64,000 nt of DNA from the NCBI GenBank assembly GCA_026874595.1, contig CM049315.1, positions 1,990,501 through 2,054,500 of the forward strand, in the 5' to 3' direction. Below are positions 23,801 through 33,300 of the stretch, in pieces; the first letter of the stretch is position 1; the number at the start of each line of letters is the position of its first letter. The stretch comes from Sipunculus nudus (Eukaryota > Annelida > Sipuncula > Golfingiida > Sipunculidae). The position numbers and the translations under genes are program-made. The notes under the pieces were generated by a model. The model was not told the origin of the DNA and searched no databases. It worked only from the letters and a program-made list of their open reading frames with translations.

Positions 23801-26726
23801 GTAGTAATAGTGTATCAGCCTTAGTTGGTCTCTCTGTGTCATTACCTTCGATTTTCACGTCACAGCATTTTCCTTTTGCTTTATTGTAGGGCCTTAACAG
23901 TTTTTTGTTTGTTTTTGTTTTTGCAGGCCCCTGCGTAGCTGGGATTGTAGGGTCTCAGTTGCCAAGATATTGTCTTTTTGGTGACACAGTAAACACGGCA
24001 TCAAGAATGGAAAATAACGGCTTGCGTAAGTATCTTACTCAAGTATTCTCCCTCTCTCTCTCTCTCTCTCTATTCGCATGGTTTCTCAGTTTAGATGGAT
24101 ATTGGACAAACACAAAGTAAAACCGCTTAATAAATATAAGTCGAAGGAGATCAGGAAGTTTTGGCTTTCTAGAAAATCGGATTCTTCATGCTTTTACTTA
24201 GCAAACGCTCCTTGTTACAGGAGTGTTCTCATATATATACTTGTATTTATAAGAAATCGCGTCTATAAGGTAAGTCATGGGAGCTTTAGCGATCACCCTT
24301 TGTCTGGTAAGCCGTTTATAAGCCGTGATGGTTGCACTTAGAAACTTAAAATTTAATTCAGATCCAGATGGTCATAGGGTAATCTCTTTAAAAACTTTAA
24401 ATTAGGTCACTCTGGCCTGGTTTCTCTAAATTATGCATATGTTTGTCATTTATGAGCTCTTAGAAATCATTGTAACATTGTAACGTGTTATCAAATATTG
24501 CAGTCAAACAAAATTTAAAAAATTGAGCTCATCTCTACGTATATTCTTTATCTTGAGTTGAAATGAGAAGAAAAACGACTCAGCGTGTTCTTCAGATCTG
24601 GTAGAGTCACAATTTCAAGATTTTAACTCTATATAGACTGAAACATAAGGCTCGCCATGCTAAACTTCTTGTTTTGGGTAAGATATGCTAGTGTCGAGCT
24701 CATGGATTAGTATAAAATTGCTCTCGATTTCCTTAGATACTTTTACTGGCAGAGGCTCGTGGCACCAAATACATTTACCCTACATAGCAAATATTTCTTG
24801 TATTTTTCAGACTGTCAATTATAGCAGTTGCATGTGTGCTGGTAAATTTTTAAGCAATGGGTCCATGAACGATCCTGAAATTTATGTTGCTTTTGGAGCA
24901 AATGACACAATTGCATTATATTTTGACAGTTTAAATAAATACAAGAAAATATTTTCTCACGTGACTATATTTTGCAGAGAAATGTCAATTAATTAAGTCT
25001 ATCTTTATTTGCGGGTCATATATTTTCAACAGCGGATTTTTTTTTATATATTTTACCATAGAAATTCTCTATTAACAGGTCATGTTTAGTGCGTAATTCT
25101 GAGTGAAGTTGAATTGTTTGTGTCGTCGAGATATCTGTTTACGGATTCTAGACTTCTTTTCACAGCAAATCGTATCCACGTCAGCAACCAGAGTCAACGC
25201 CTACTAAACAAAATCGGTGGATACGTTTTACAGCTGCGTGGGCCAGTCGAAATCAAGGTCGGTGAAATATATGTTATATCCTTTTATACTACCGCAATAT
25301 GAATTTTATTGTCAATAATATTGTTATAAAATCTTACCCAAGCCTATGCAATATTGAAACCCCCATTAACTCTATTACGTTGAGAAGAAGATAAATGAAA
25401 CTACCGGTTATGTATATTTCAGTATCAAACATGCAGGAATGAAGCTAGGACTATTGCAGGAGAGTTTCACTTACATGTGTAGTATAACGACAGATTGGTG
25501 TTAGCAGTTCATGAATATGGATTAGAAAAAATATAACTATTTAATGTTATAAATAGGGCAAAGGGAAGATGGTCACCTTTTGGTTGATAGGAAAGGATGA
25601 AAAAGCGACATCTGTCATAACAATGGGAAGTGACGAGGAACCCCCGCCATACGAACCTGGACCTTCTACTTCCGGTAAATCGTCACATACGGTAGAAAAG
25701 ACAGCTGTGATGACGTTTGGCGATGAAGACAGGACGAACAGCTACGGGGGAGGATACGCTGAAGTCAGAGCCCTCATGTCCTCACCCCTTGACAGCGTCC
25801 CCCATACGGTATAAAGCTAAAAATGGCTGGCTCTTCAGGCACTTTTTTTAAATAATCAAAATATAAACAAATATATATATATATATATATATATACAGTC
25901 AAAGGTTCAAGAAGAAACAGATGGTGCGTTAAAGACCAAATTAATCTTTCATTTGACCATTTATGGTAAATTTTCGAAAAAAGATTCATATGATTAGGGG
26001 ACAACATGATAAACAGAGAATTTTTTTTGCTGAATAGAATTCAAAACAAAGCGAAAGTTAATCGAAGATTTGTTTTGTTATCTTGAAAGAAATGTCCGAT
26101 TGGGTGGAGCACATAATCGGTAACTATATCTACGGAACATAAAAAAACACAATTTTTGATGCAGGGGGAAACAACTGTCGCGCGGTACCTAAGAAACTAA
26201 CCATTTTTGCCTAAACGAGCAAATTTCTTTAATGATTCACGTGATGCATTAGTTTTTGGTATTTAAATAAACCGATAATGTAACAGAGAATATAGTTATA
26301 ACAGATCTAGTAATATATTTTCACATTTTTATACCATTTTGCTTTTATCTTTAATGATTTATACTGAACATCCTCAGATGTAAAAAATCTTTTCATTTAA
26401 GCAGATTGAATATACATATACACATATGTGTGTGTCTAAAAGTGATAAGAAAAAAAGCTGAAATAAGTGTATCTATATATTCTTTCAACTTACAGGATGA
26501 GGGAGACGGAGATGGTATAAAGAAGACCAATAGGAAGGAAACCATAAAGAAGGGGAGTTCAAAGATCGGGGAACTGGCCGCTTACGTTCACAAAGACGTG
26601 GATAATTTGCCCAAACCTAAACCGGTGCCTCAGAACCCGCCGACGCTGGAAGATCTTGAGAAGCTGTACAAGGAGAGTGGAGGTAGCCCGCCGATACTCC
26701 AGCTCATTGAGGGTGTCCATTTCTAA
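5360..26726 (+). CDS. NIT-domain transmembrane guanylate cyclase (13 coding exons)
   Basis: Joined exons 5360-5474, 8203-8354, 9022-9145, 15234-15842, 17789-17937, 20906-21052, 21306-21415, 22133-22194, 23556-23693, 23927-24025, 25166-25257, 25557-25808 and 26496-26726 give 759 codons. All junctions are GT-AG and all phases agree. Order: cytosolic start 1-59; TM1 about 60-78; NIT sensor about 90-330 ([14 protein letters not shown] from 232); TM2 about 358-376; helical linker with LLYQMLP, 377-432; class III cyclase core 433-609; tail 610-759. Metal aspartates are D439 (FFSDVVGFS) and D483 (ETIGDSYM). Guanine-selecting residues are E479 and C551 ([14 protein letters not shown]). N558 and R562 fit the transition-state pair. 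Such enzymes convert GTP to cGMP as dimers at the membrane. Nothing is truncated. It differs from natriuretic-type receptor cyclases by having NIT and two TMs, and no kinase-homology domain. The ligand is unknown from sequence. Confidence 0.93.
5475..8202. other. NIT-GC intron 1
   Basis: Contains a 28 bp tandem repeat (5809-5939) and a G16 run (7101-7116). Open frames here lack coding character. No other gene seen. Confidence 0.7.
5809..5939. repeat. 28 bp tandem repeat, about 4.7 copies
   Basis: Units follow TGTGTCCTGATGTAATGCCC then CGGTATGA, each differing at several positions, so the array is old. Confidence 0.85.
8203..8354 (+). CDS. NIT-GC coding exon 2 (first transmembrane helix)
   Basis: Acceptor TTGTTCAG|GA, donor TCAG|GTGAGA. 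Residues 39-89. A basic GKKRQ stretch (50-54) is followed by a hydrophobic run of about 20 residues ([19 protein letters not shown]). This is the first membrane helix, with basic residues on its cytosolic side. Confidence 0.9.
9022..9145 (+). CDS. NIT-GC coding exon 3 (start of NIT domain)
   Basis: Acceptor CTTATTAG|CT, donor CTTT|GTGAGT. Residues 90-130 plus one base. [20 protein letters not shown] is the typical first helix of NIT domains, where an E-R pair is followed by small residues and Y-L. Confidence 0.9.
9519..10275. mobile_element. Possible nonautonomous pogo/Tigger-like DNA element
   Basis: It begins TA-CAGTAAAGCGTCGTTCATCC and ends with an imperfect inverted counterpart (GGATATTCGACGTTCTTCTG). 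Internal CGGATGAACGATTTT and CGGATAAAT motifs also occur near both ends. CAGT ends with ATCCG-type repeats at TA sites are typical of pogo/Tigger elements. No transposase is present and the termini match only loosely. Confidence 0.4.
10791..14949. repeat. 62 bp minisatellite, about 67 copies, in NIT-GC intron 3
   Basis: The core unit contains GACATCGAGTTGGTGTGCAC, TATCTGCATGCTGGTGGTAG and TGGTGCTCTCTCTGTT. Flanking units diverge more than central ones. A variant unit with CTGGATCTAATGCTGCCCCC recurs at 12901, 13273 and 13645, exactly 372 bp (6 units) apart, showing a higher-order repeat. Because 62 is not a multiple of three and the reverse strand lacks stops, it shows long artefactual reverse frames, the longest at 12859-14577. 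Confidence 0.97.
15234..15842 (+). CDS. NIT-GC coding exon 4 (main body of NIT domain)
   Basis: Acceptor TTTTTTTCAG|CT, donor ACAAG|GTGGGT. At 609 bases it is the longest exon, coding residues 131-333. It holds the second helical half of NIT, including [20 protein letters not shown] (226-245), the best conserved stretch of the family. The segment is mostly alpha-helical with no hydrophobic run long enough for a membrane helix, which fits a soluble sensor between TM1 and TM2. Confidence 0.93.
15843..17788. other. NIT-GC intron 4
   Basis: Starts with a dispersed repeat containing CCGTCCGTCCGTC blocks (about 16040-16850) of the same family as 61900-62030. A 53 bp tandem repeat follows (16851-17198), then a TTA microsatellite (17733-17757). 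No gene seen. Confidence 0.7.
16851..17198. repeat. 53 bp tandem repeat, about 6.5 copies
   Basis: Units contain GATGTCAGTGGATGCTACGA, TAAGATGGGGGCC and TTTTTTAAAGGGGTATGCCC. Unit starts fall at 16855, 16908, 16961 and 17013 by their GCC landmark. Confidence 0.9.
17789..17937 (+). CDS. NIT-GC coding exon 5 (second transmembrane helix)
   Basis: Acceptor AATTTTCAG|AA, donor ATACAG|GTTTAA. Residues 334-383. It ends the NIT helical bundle, then carries [19 protein letters not shown] (358-376), the second membrane helix, and starts the cytosolic linker. Confidence 0.9.
18520..19190. repeat. 310 bp direct duplication, two copies plus a partial third
   Basis: GGAAATCAC and CTCTCTGTCCGTCAAATG-type starts recur at about 18520, 18830 and 19140. 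CAGCCTATTATTCACAAAAT occurs in the first two copies. Confidence 0.85.
20425..20524. repeat. 35 bp tandem repeat, about 3 copies
   Basis: Units beginning at 20425, 20460 and 20495 share GGTCATTCCATTTGACGGTA. They are nearly identical. Confidence 0.95.
20834..20886. repeat. TA microsatellite next to exon 6 acceptor
   Basis: About 26 uninterrupted TA units end 19 bases before the exon 6 splice acceptor (20905), leaving only a short pyrimidine stretch (CCCCTGCTCCTTCAG). Confidence 0.97.
20906..21052 (+). CDS. NIT-GC coding exon 6 (cyclase linker/dimerisation helix)
   Basis: Acceptor CTCCTTCAG|GC, donor AAAGAG|GTAAAC. Residues 384-432. [18 protein letters not shown] is the coiled-coil plus LLYxMLP signature found just before the catalytic core in receptor and soluble guanylate cyclases. 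The acceptor follows directly on a long TA microsatellite. Confidence 0.95.
21306..21415 (+). CDS. NIT-GC coding exon 7 (first metal-binding aspartate)
   Basis: Acceptor GCATTCTAG|GT, donor AACG|GTAAAT. Residues 433-468 plus two bases. [15 protein letters not shown] contains D439, the first metal-binding aspartate. [10 protein letters not shown] is the following conserved helix. Confidence 0.95.
22133..22194 (+). CDS. NIT-GC coding exon 8 (guanine-selecting Glu, second Asp)
   Basis: Acceptor CATATACAG|CA, donor TCCG|GTAAGT. Residues 469-489 plus one base. [13 protein letters not shown] carries E479, where adenylyl cyclases have Lys, and the second metal aspartate D483. Only 62 bases long; the phases on both sides agree. 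Confidence 0.95.
22195..23555. other. NIT-GC intron 8
   Basis: Contains a short duplicated segment with CATTCAACC, TCGACAT and GGGTCTTAGTC (22925-23000), a small TA run and a stretch rich in GGACCGG/GGACCGC (23275-23380). No coding sign. Confidence 0.6.
23556..23693 (+). CDS. NIT-GC coding exon 9 (core of cyclase fold)
   Basis: Acceptor TTTGTCAG|GA, donor TCTG|GTGATG. Residues 490-535 plus one base. [20 protein letters not shown] and LRMGIHSG are standard cyclase-fold segments. The donor is immediately followed by a GAT/AAT microsatellite. Confidence 0.93.
23694..23745. repeat. GAT/AAT microsatellite abutting exon 9 donor
   Basis: The repeat starts at the donor itself: GTGATGATGATGATAATAAT, later AATAATAAT. 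The donor's +3 to +6 bases belong to the repeat. Confidence 0.9.
23927..24025 (+). CDS. NIT-GC coding exon 10 (catalytic N and R, guanine-selecting Cys)
   Basis: Acceptor TTTTTGCAG|GC, donor TTGC|GTAAGT. Residues 536-568 plus one base. [14 protein letters not shown] holds C551 (GTP preference; Asp in adenylyl cyclases), N558 and R562. Confidence 0.95.
24026..25165. other. NIT-GC intron 10
   Basis: Begins with a CT microsatellite (24052-24071), then A/T-rich sequence with no recognised repeat or gene. Confidence 0.7.
25166..25257 (+). CDS. NIT-GC coding exon 11 (end of cyclase core)
   Basis: Acceptor TTTCACAG|CA, donor ATCAAG|GTCGGT. Residues 569-599. [13 protein letters not shown] and [14 protein letters not shown] match the closing strands of the catalytic domain. 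Confidence 0.93.
25557..25808 (+). CDS. NIT-GC coding exon 12 ([10 protein letters not shown] and proline-rich tail)
   Basis: Acceptor TAAATAG|GG, donor ACG|GTATAA. Residues 600-683. [10 protein letters not shown] closes the cyclase domain. The tail is acidic and proline-rich, with PPPY at 628-631. Reading through the donor gives one valine and a stop, so a retained intron would yield a 684-residue form ending in this exon. Confidence 0.85.
25809..26495. other. NIT-GC intron 12
   Basis: A/T-rich, with a TA microsatellite at 25871-25895. It opens in frame with a stop codon two codons past the donor. Confidence 0.7.
26496..26726 (+). CDS. NIT-GC coding exon 13 (charged C-terminal tail)
   Basis: Acceptor CAACTTACAG|GA; stop TAA at 26724-26726. 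Residues 684-759: acidic and basic blocks ([10 protein letters not shown]), then [11 protein letters not shown] and a last helix ([10 protein letters not shown]). The frame matches exon 12 exactly. The tail has no recognised domain. An AATAAA at 27522-27527 is one possible polyadenylation signal, about 800 bases on. Confidence 0.82.
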   Translation, partial: DEGDGDGIKKTNRKETIKKGSSKIGELAAYVHKDVDNLPKPKPVPQNPPTLEDLEKLYKESGGSPPILQLIEGVHF

Positions 26727-26918
26727 AGATGCAATGTAACGGTTGAAACATTGGCGCGGGCGGCAGGGGGTGGGGATGAGGGGCAAAAGCGTCAAAGTTT
26801 CCTGTACTGTTTGAATGGTAACACGAGCACGAAGCGGCGAGCAGGAGGGATCCGCTCATGGCATGATTTTTGTCGCTTGCCACTTGCTTGTCGCGAGCAG
26901 TTCTAGTGAAAGCTTTTG

Positions 26919-26919
<1 letters not shown>

Positions 26920-26965
<46 letters not shown>

Positions 26966-26980
26966 TAAATACATATATAA

Positions 26981-27053
<73 letters not shown>
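26920..27053. repeat. Compound TA microsatellite downstream of NIT-GC
   Basis: Two TA tracts separated by AAATATAAATACATATATAA-type units (26960-26990). It lies about 190 bases past the stop codon, probably in the 3' UTR or just beyond. Confidence 0.97.
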
Positions 27054-27056
<3 letters not shown>

Positions 27057-27593
27057 AGGTAAAAGAAAATTTGCCACGTGCGTCTGTGTATTTTGTAATT
27101 TGCCCCCGATGCGCCCCCTTGCCGCCCGCGTGCCGCTACCGCCAATGTGTTGTTGCAAAGGGTGCAAAAGACTGGTACCCGGCGCTGTTTCCGCTCTCCA
27201 TGTTATGAAAAATTAACTATGCTGAATATCGGTAGAGGAGTTAAAGAATGTATTAATAGGGATATTTTATCCGATCGGTGTTACTCTGACGTAAGTGATG
27301 TTACGCAGGTACACTGGCCGCTTCCAACAAAATTAAAGCCGTATAGGAAATGTACAGACATGCAGAAAACAGTGTCGGATCCAGTGGCGGGTTCTCGTCG
27401 TTATGACCAAGCAGAGTGTATTAACTGAAACACTCCATCAGTATAGACATATTAACCACAGTGCTGTAAATGAATATCCTCAAATTATGAATAAGAATAT
27501 ATTAATAATTTAATTATTGGGAATAAAAAAATATAAAAAAATGAAAATTAATTACGAATAACCGGGAAAAGGATTAGATAGATAAAATGAGAA

Positions 27594-28254
27594 AGATTAC
27601 AGCCGCGGGCGCCCTCTTCTGGTCCGTCACAGAAAAAGATAGAAAGATTACAGCCGCGGGCGCCCTCTTCTGGTCCGTCACAGAAAAAGATAGAAAGATT
27701 ACAGCCGCGGGCGCCCTCTTCTGGTCCGTCACAGAAAAAGATAGAAAGATTACAGCCGCGGTCGCCCTCTTCTGGTCCGTCACAGAAAAAAGATAGAAAG
27801 ATTACAGCCACGGGCGCCCTCTTCTGGTCCGTCACAGAAAAAGATAGAAAGATTACAGCCGCGGGCGCCCTCTTCTGGTCCGTCACAGAAAAAGATAGAA
27901 AGATTACAGCCGCGGTCGCCCTCTTCTGGTCCGTCACAGAAAAAAGATAGAAAGATTACAGCCACGGGCGCCCTCTTCTGGTCCGTCACAGAAAAAGATA
28001 GAAAGATTACAGCCGCGGGCGCCCTCTTCTGGTCCGTCACAGAAAAAGATAGAAAGACTACAGCCGCGGGCGCCCTCTTCTGGTCCGTCACAGAAAAAGA
28101 TAGAAAGATTTCAGCCGCGGGCGCCCTCTTCTGGTCCGTCACAGAAAAAGATAGAAAGATTACAGCCGCGGGCGCCCTCTTCTGGTCCGTCACAGAAAAA
28201 GATAGAAAGATTACAGCCGCGGGCGCCCTTTTCTGGTCCGTCACAGAAAAAGAT
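27594..28254. repeat. 51 bp GC-rich minisatellite, 13 copies
   Basis: The unit contains ACAGCCGCGGGCGCCCTCTT, CTGGTCCGTCACAG and AAAAAGATAGAAAGATT. Two units have an extra A (52 bp). GCGGTCGCC and GCCACGGGC variants follow each other twice, a sign of multi-unit duplication. Since 51 is divisible by three, both strands show 17-residue periodic open frames that I do not take as genes. Confidence 0.97.
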
Positions 28255-29339
28255 TTGAAATGACCGGTTGGCTTCATGATAAATCTATTTATTTTCTGCA
28301 TTTATAGATTTACTATATACATATACTATTTAAGTCATTTATATTTTAATGTAGTTCGTTTTTGTAATTTATTGTAATAATGCAGAAAAGGTTGATTTCG
28401 GGTGATATATTTTGATATTCAAAATATTAGCCGTACCCAATTTTCTGGGTAGATTTATACTTTTGGAGTGCCGTTACTGTGTTAGTTTTACTGTTAGATT
28501 TGTATACTTCAGGATACAAGGGGCTCTTTCACGTCTTCACTTCCTTGTTCCGCAAAAGGGTAATAATATTAATAATAATAATAATAAATTTTTTTCTTGT
28601 TTCACAATAGGCTTAATACATCCGGCCTAAATAGCTACCTGTACACATGTACCTATAGCACCTGTAGGGACATTTTGCCCTTGAACACATCACATGTTTG
28701 ATGAGCTGCAACTTCGCTCTGTGCATATAACGCTCCTTGCAGCGGACTTACAAAATAGTACTGGATGAGAGATTTATGATGGGACAGTTAATATGTTTAA
28801 TTAGGGCTGCGATGGGTAGAAATTAAGGACTAGGATTCGAGTTCTTGACAGGTACTAGTGTTATCTCTATACGTGAACTCAATAACTAAACAAATTTTAT
28901 CCGCATAGCTAAATAACGTTTTAACCCGAGTTTTTAATGACAGGGGAAAACAAACATGTCTGGCTACATATACTAAAATTATTTTGTTAACATTCGAAAA
29001 TAAAGTTCATTCTTACACACAGATTTGATTAATTCTAATGCTATTGTAAAATACAGAACGGCAACTGTTTGATTTTTCTGCTGATGACCAGTGATGGAGC
29101 AGGGCATGACGAGTGATATCCTTTTATTTACTATTTATTGTACGTTTTATTTGGAATCTTTTATCTGATGGGTGTATTGTTTAGCAGACTATTCAGTCTG
29201 TGGAGTTATATTGGAATAAAAATGACAAAATTTACCGTTTTATTCTCTTGTTTAGAAATTCCCATAATATATTTTCGAATGGCTTTGCTGAAACATGAAA
29301 TGAGTGACGGGCTTTTTGGTGAATAAGCAGATAATGACG

Positions 29340-29710
29340 ATATCAAGATGATGATGATGATTATAATAATGATAATAGTGGGGATTACGATGTTCTGATG
29401 ATGATGATTATAATAATGATAATAGTGGGGATTACAATTTACTGATGATGATGATGATAATAATGATAATAGTGGGGATTACGATTTGCTGATGATGATG
29501 ATTATGATAATGATAGTGGTGATGACGATTAGTTGATGATGATGATTATAATAATGATAGTGGTGATGACTATTAGATGATGATGATGATTATAAAAATG
29601 ATAGTGGTGATGACTATTAGATGATGATTATAATAATGATAGTGGTGATGACTATTAGATGATGATGATTAATAAATGGTGATTAAAGGGGATGATGATT
29701 TGATGATGAT
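29340..29710. repeat. GAT-rich degenerate tandem repeat
   Basis: Roughly 45-60 bp units of GATGATGATGATTATAATAA followed by TGATAGTGGTGATGACTAT. Unit length varies through gain and loss of GAT triplets. Confidence 0.9.
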
Positions 29711-30314
29711 GATATGTCGATGGTAATGATAATAATGATGTCGATATCGACGATGACGGCGATTTCAAGCTGTTGCTGATTAAGAGCACAGCGATGGTAG
29801 TTGTGATGATGATGATGTTAAGATGGTGATGATGATGACGGCGACGATGTTTATAATGATAATGATAATGGATGTGGTCAGGATGATGCAGATCTCCTGA
29901 CGATATGATGATAACATCAAATTGACCAAATAACAAAAACGTAAAATTCACATTGAATCCTGGCTGTTATCTATAGACCAAATTATATAAAAAAGCGTAA
30001 GCATTGTAAGTGCTGAAAAACATGAAAAACATGCTTTAAATGGCGGGCATTGTAAGCAGGCAGGAAAGGTAAACTCGGGAATTTTCATTGAAACATATAA
30101 AATAATATACATTCAGTCAACCACAATAGATTGTCAGAAAAGAAGGGTAGCCTATGATAACTCGAGGGGGGTGGGGAGGGATGGTGTAGGATGTCTGACC
30201 TATATGAACATATTCCATTACCTTGTCGTGAACGCGTACACCCTTTAATGAAAACAGGATATGCATGTTACACAGTTTTATCGCTCTCTCTAATGTACTA
30301 TATCTGATCATTCA

Positions 30315-30328
30315 GTAGCCATAGCAAC
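30315..30328 (+). promoter_or_regulatory. Consensus RFX X-box sequence (unassigned gene)
   Basis: GTAGCCATAGCAAC matches GTNRCC-AT-RGYAAC at all positions. With equal base frequencies such a match with an AT spacer is expected about 0.01 times in 64 kb, yet no adjacent gene was recognised on either strand. Confidence 0.35.
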
Positions 30329-30370
30329 AACCACTGTCTAGTCAGAAATTTGACAGCGAAATGCCTGTGT

Positions 30371-33300
30371 GTCATAACTGTACTTCTTGATAGCCTTACA
30401 TTTATTATATGTTAGCCATAACTGTACTTCTTTATAGCCTTACATTTATTATATGTTAGCCATAACTGTACTTCTTGATAGCCTTACATTTATTATATGT
30501 TAGCCATAACTGTACTTCTTGATAGCCTTACATTTATTATATGTTAGCCATAACTGAACTTCTTGATATCCTTACATTTATTATATGTTAGCCATAACTG
30601 TACTTCTTGATAGCCTTACATTTATTATATGTTAGTCATAACTGTACTTCTTGATATCCTTATATTTATAATATGTTAGTCATAACTGTACTTCTTGATA
30701 TCCTTACATTTATTATATGTTAGTCATAACTGTACTTCTTGATATCCTTACATTTATTATATGTTAGTAATAACTGTACTTCTTGATATCCTTACATTTA
30801 TTATATGTTAGTCATAACTGTACTTCTTGATATCTTTACATTGATTAAATGTTAGTCATAACTGTACTTCTTGATATCCTTACATTTATTACATTTATTA
30901 TATGTTAGCCATAACTGTACTTCTTGATAGCCTTACATTTATTATATGTTAGCCATAACGTACTTCTTGATATCCTTACATTTATTAAATGTTAGTCATA
31001 ACTGTACTTCTTGATATCCTTACATTTATTACATTTATTATATGTTAGCCATAACTGTACTTCTTGATAGCCTTACATTTATTATATGTGAGCCACAACT
31101 GTACTTCTTGATAGCCTTACATTTATTATATGTTAGCCATAACTGTACTTCTTGATAGCCTTAAATTTATTATATGTTAGCCATAACTGTGCTTCTTGAT
31201 ATCCTAACATTTATAATATGTTAGCCATAACTGTGCTTCTTGATATCCTTACATTTATTATATGTTAGCCATAACTGTACTTCTTGATATCCTTACATTT
31301 ATTATATGTTAGCCATAACTGTACTTCTTGATAGCCTTACATTTATTATATGTTAGCCATAATTGTACTTCTTGATATCCTTACATTTATTATATGTTAG
31401 CCATAACTGTACTTCTTGATATCCTTACATTTATTATATGTTAGCCATGACTGTACTTCTTGATATCCTTACATTTATTATATGTTAGCCATGACTGTAC
31501 TTCTTGATATCCTTACATTTATTATATGTTAGCCATGACTGTGCTTCTTGATATCCCTACATTTATTATATGTTAGCCATAACTGCACTTCTTGATATCC
31601 TTACATTTATTATATTTTAGCCATGACTGAACTTCTTGATATCCTTACATTTATTATATGTTAGCCATAACTGTACTTCTTGATAGCCTTACATTTATTA
31701 TATGTTAGCCATAACTGTACTTCTTGATAGCCTTACATTTATTATATGTTAGCCATAACTGTACTTCTTTATAGCCTTACATTTATTATATGTTAGCCAT
31801 AACTGTACTTCTTGATAGCCTTACATTTATTATATGTTAGCCATAACTGTACTTCTTGATAGCCTTACATTTATTATATGTTAGCCATAAATGTACTTCT
31901 TGATATCCTTACATTTATTATATGTTAGCCATAACTGTACTTCTTGATAACCTTACATTTAATATATGTTAGCCATAACTGTACTTCCTGGTATCCTTAC
32001 ATTTATTATGTTAGCCATAACTGTACTTCTTGATATCCTTACATTTATTATATGTTAGCCATAACTGTACTTCTTGATATCCTTACATTTATTATATGTT
32101 AGCCATAACTGTACTTCTTGATATCCTTACATTTATTATATGTTAGCCATAACTGTACTTCTTGATATCCTTACATTTATTATATGTTAGCCATAACTGT
32201 ACTTCTTGATATCCTTACATTTATTATATGTTAGCCATAACTGTACTTCTTTATATCCTTACATTTATTTTATGTTAGCCATAACTGTACTTCTTTATAT
32301 CCTTACATTTATTATATGTTAGCCATAACTGTACTTCTTTATATCCTTACATTTATTATATGTTAGCCATAACTGTACTTCTTGATATCCTTACATTTAT
32401 TATATGTAAGCCATAACTGTACTTCTTGATATCCTTACATTTATTTTATGTTAGCCATAACTGTACTTCTTGATATCCTTACATTTATTTTATGTTAGCC
32501 ATAACTGTACTTCTTGATATCCTTACATTTATTATATGTTAGTCATAACTGTACTTCTTGATATCCTTACATTTATTACATTTATTATATGTTAGCCATA
32601 CCTGTACTTCTTGATAGCCTTACATTTATTATATGTTAGCCATAACTGTCTTTCTTGATAACCTTACATTTATTATATGTTAGCCATAACTGTACTTCCT
32701 GATATCCTTACATTTATTTTATGTTAGCCATAACTGTACTTCTTGATATCCTTACATTTATTTTATGTTAGTCATAACTGTATTTCTTGATATCCTTACA
32801 TTTATTACATTTATTATATGTTAGCCATAACTGTACTTCTTGATAGCCTTACATTTATTATATGTTAGCCATAACTGTACTTCTTGATAACCTTACATTT
32901 ATTATATGTTAGCCATAACTGTACTTCCTGATATCCTTACATTTATTATATGTTAGCCATAACTGTACTTCTTGATATCCTTACATTTATTATATGTTAG
33001 CCATAACTGTACTTCTTGATATCCTTACATTTATTTTATGTTAGCCATATCTGTACTTCTTGATATCCTTACATTTTTAATATGTTAGTCATAACTGTAC
33101 TTCTTGATATCCTTACATTTATTATATGTTAGCCATAACTGTACTTCTTGATATCCTTACATTTATTATATGTTAGCCATAACTGAACTTCTTGATATCC
33201 TTACATTTATTATATGTTAGCCATAACTGTACTTCTTGATATCCTTACATTTATTTTATGTAAGCCATAACTGTATTTCTTGGTATCCTTACATGTATTA

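Larger units (their letters stand above)
28255..30370. other. Intergenic region with GAT-rich repeat
   Basis: No gene recognised. 29340-29710 is a degenerate repeat of GATGATGATGATTATAATAA with GTGGGGATTACGAT or GTGGTGATGACTAT. A near-perfect RFX X-box lies at 30315-30328. Confidence 0.6.

Noticed and set aside
27548-28301. Overlapping 17-residue periodic frames on both strands
   Set aside because: Products of the 51 bp minisatellite. No start context or coding character outside the repeat.
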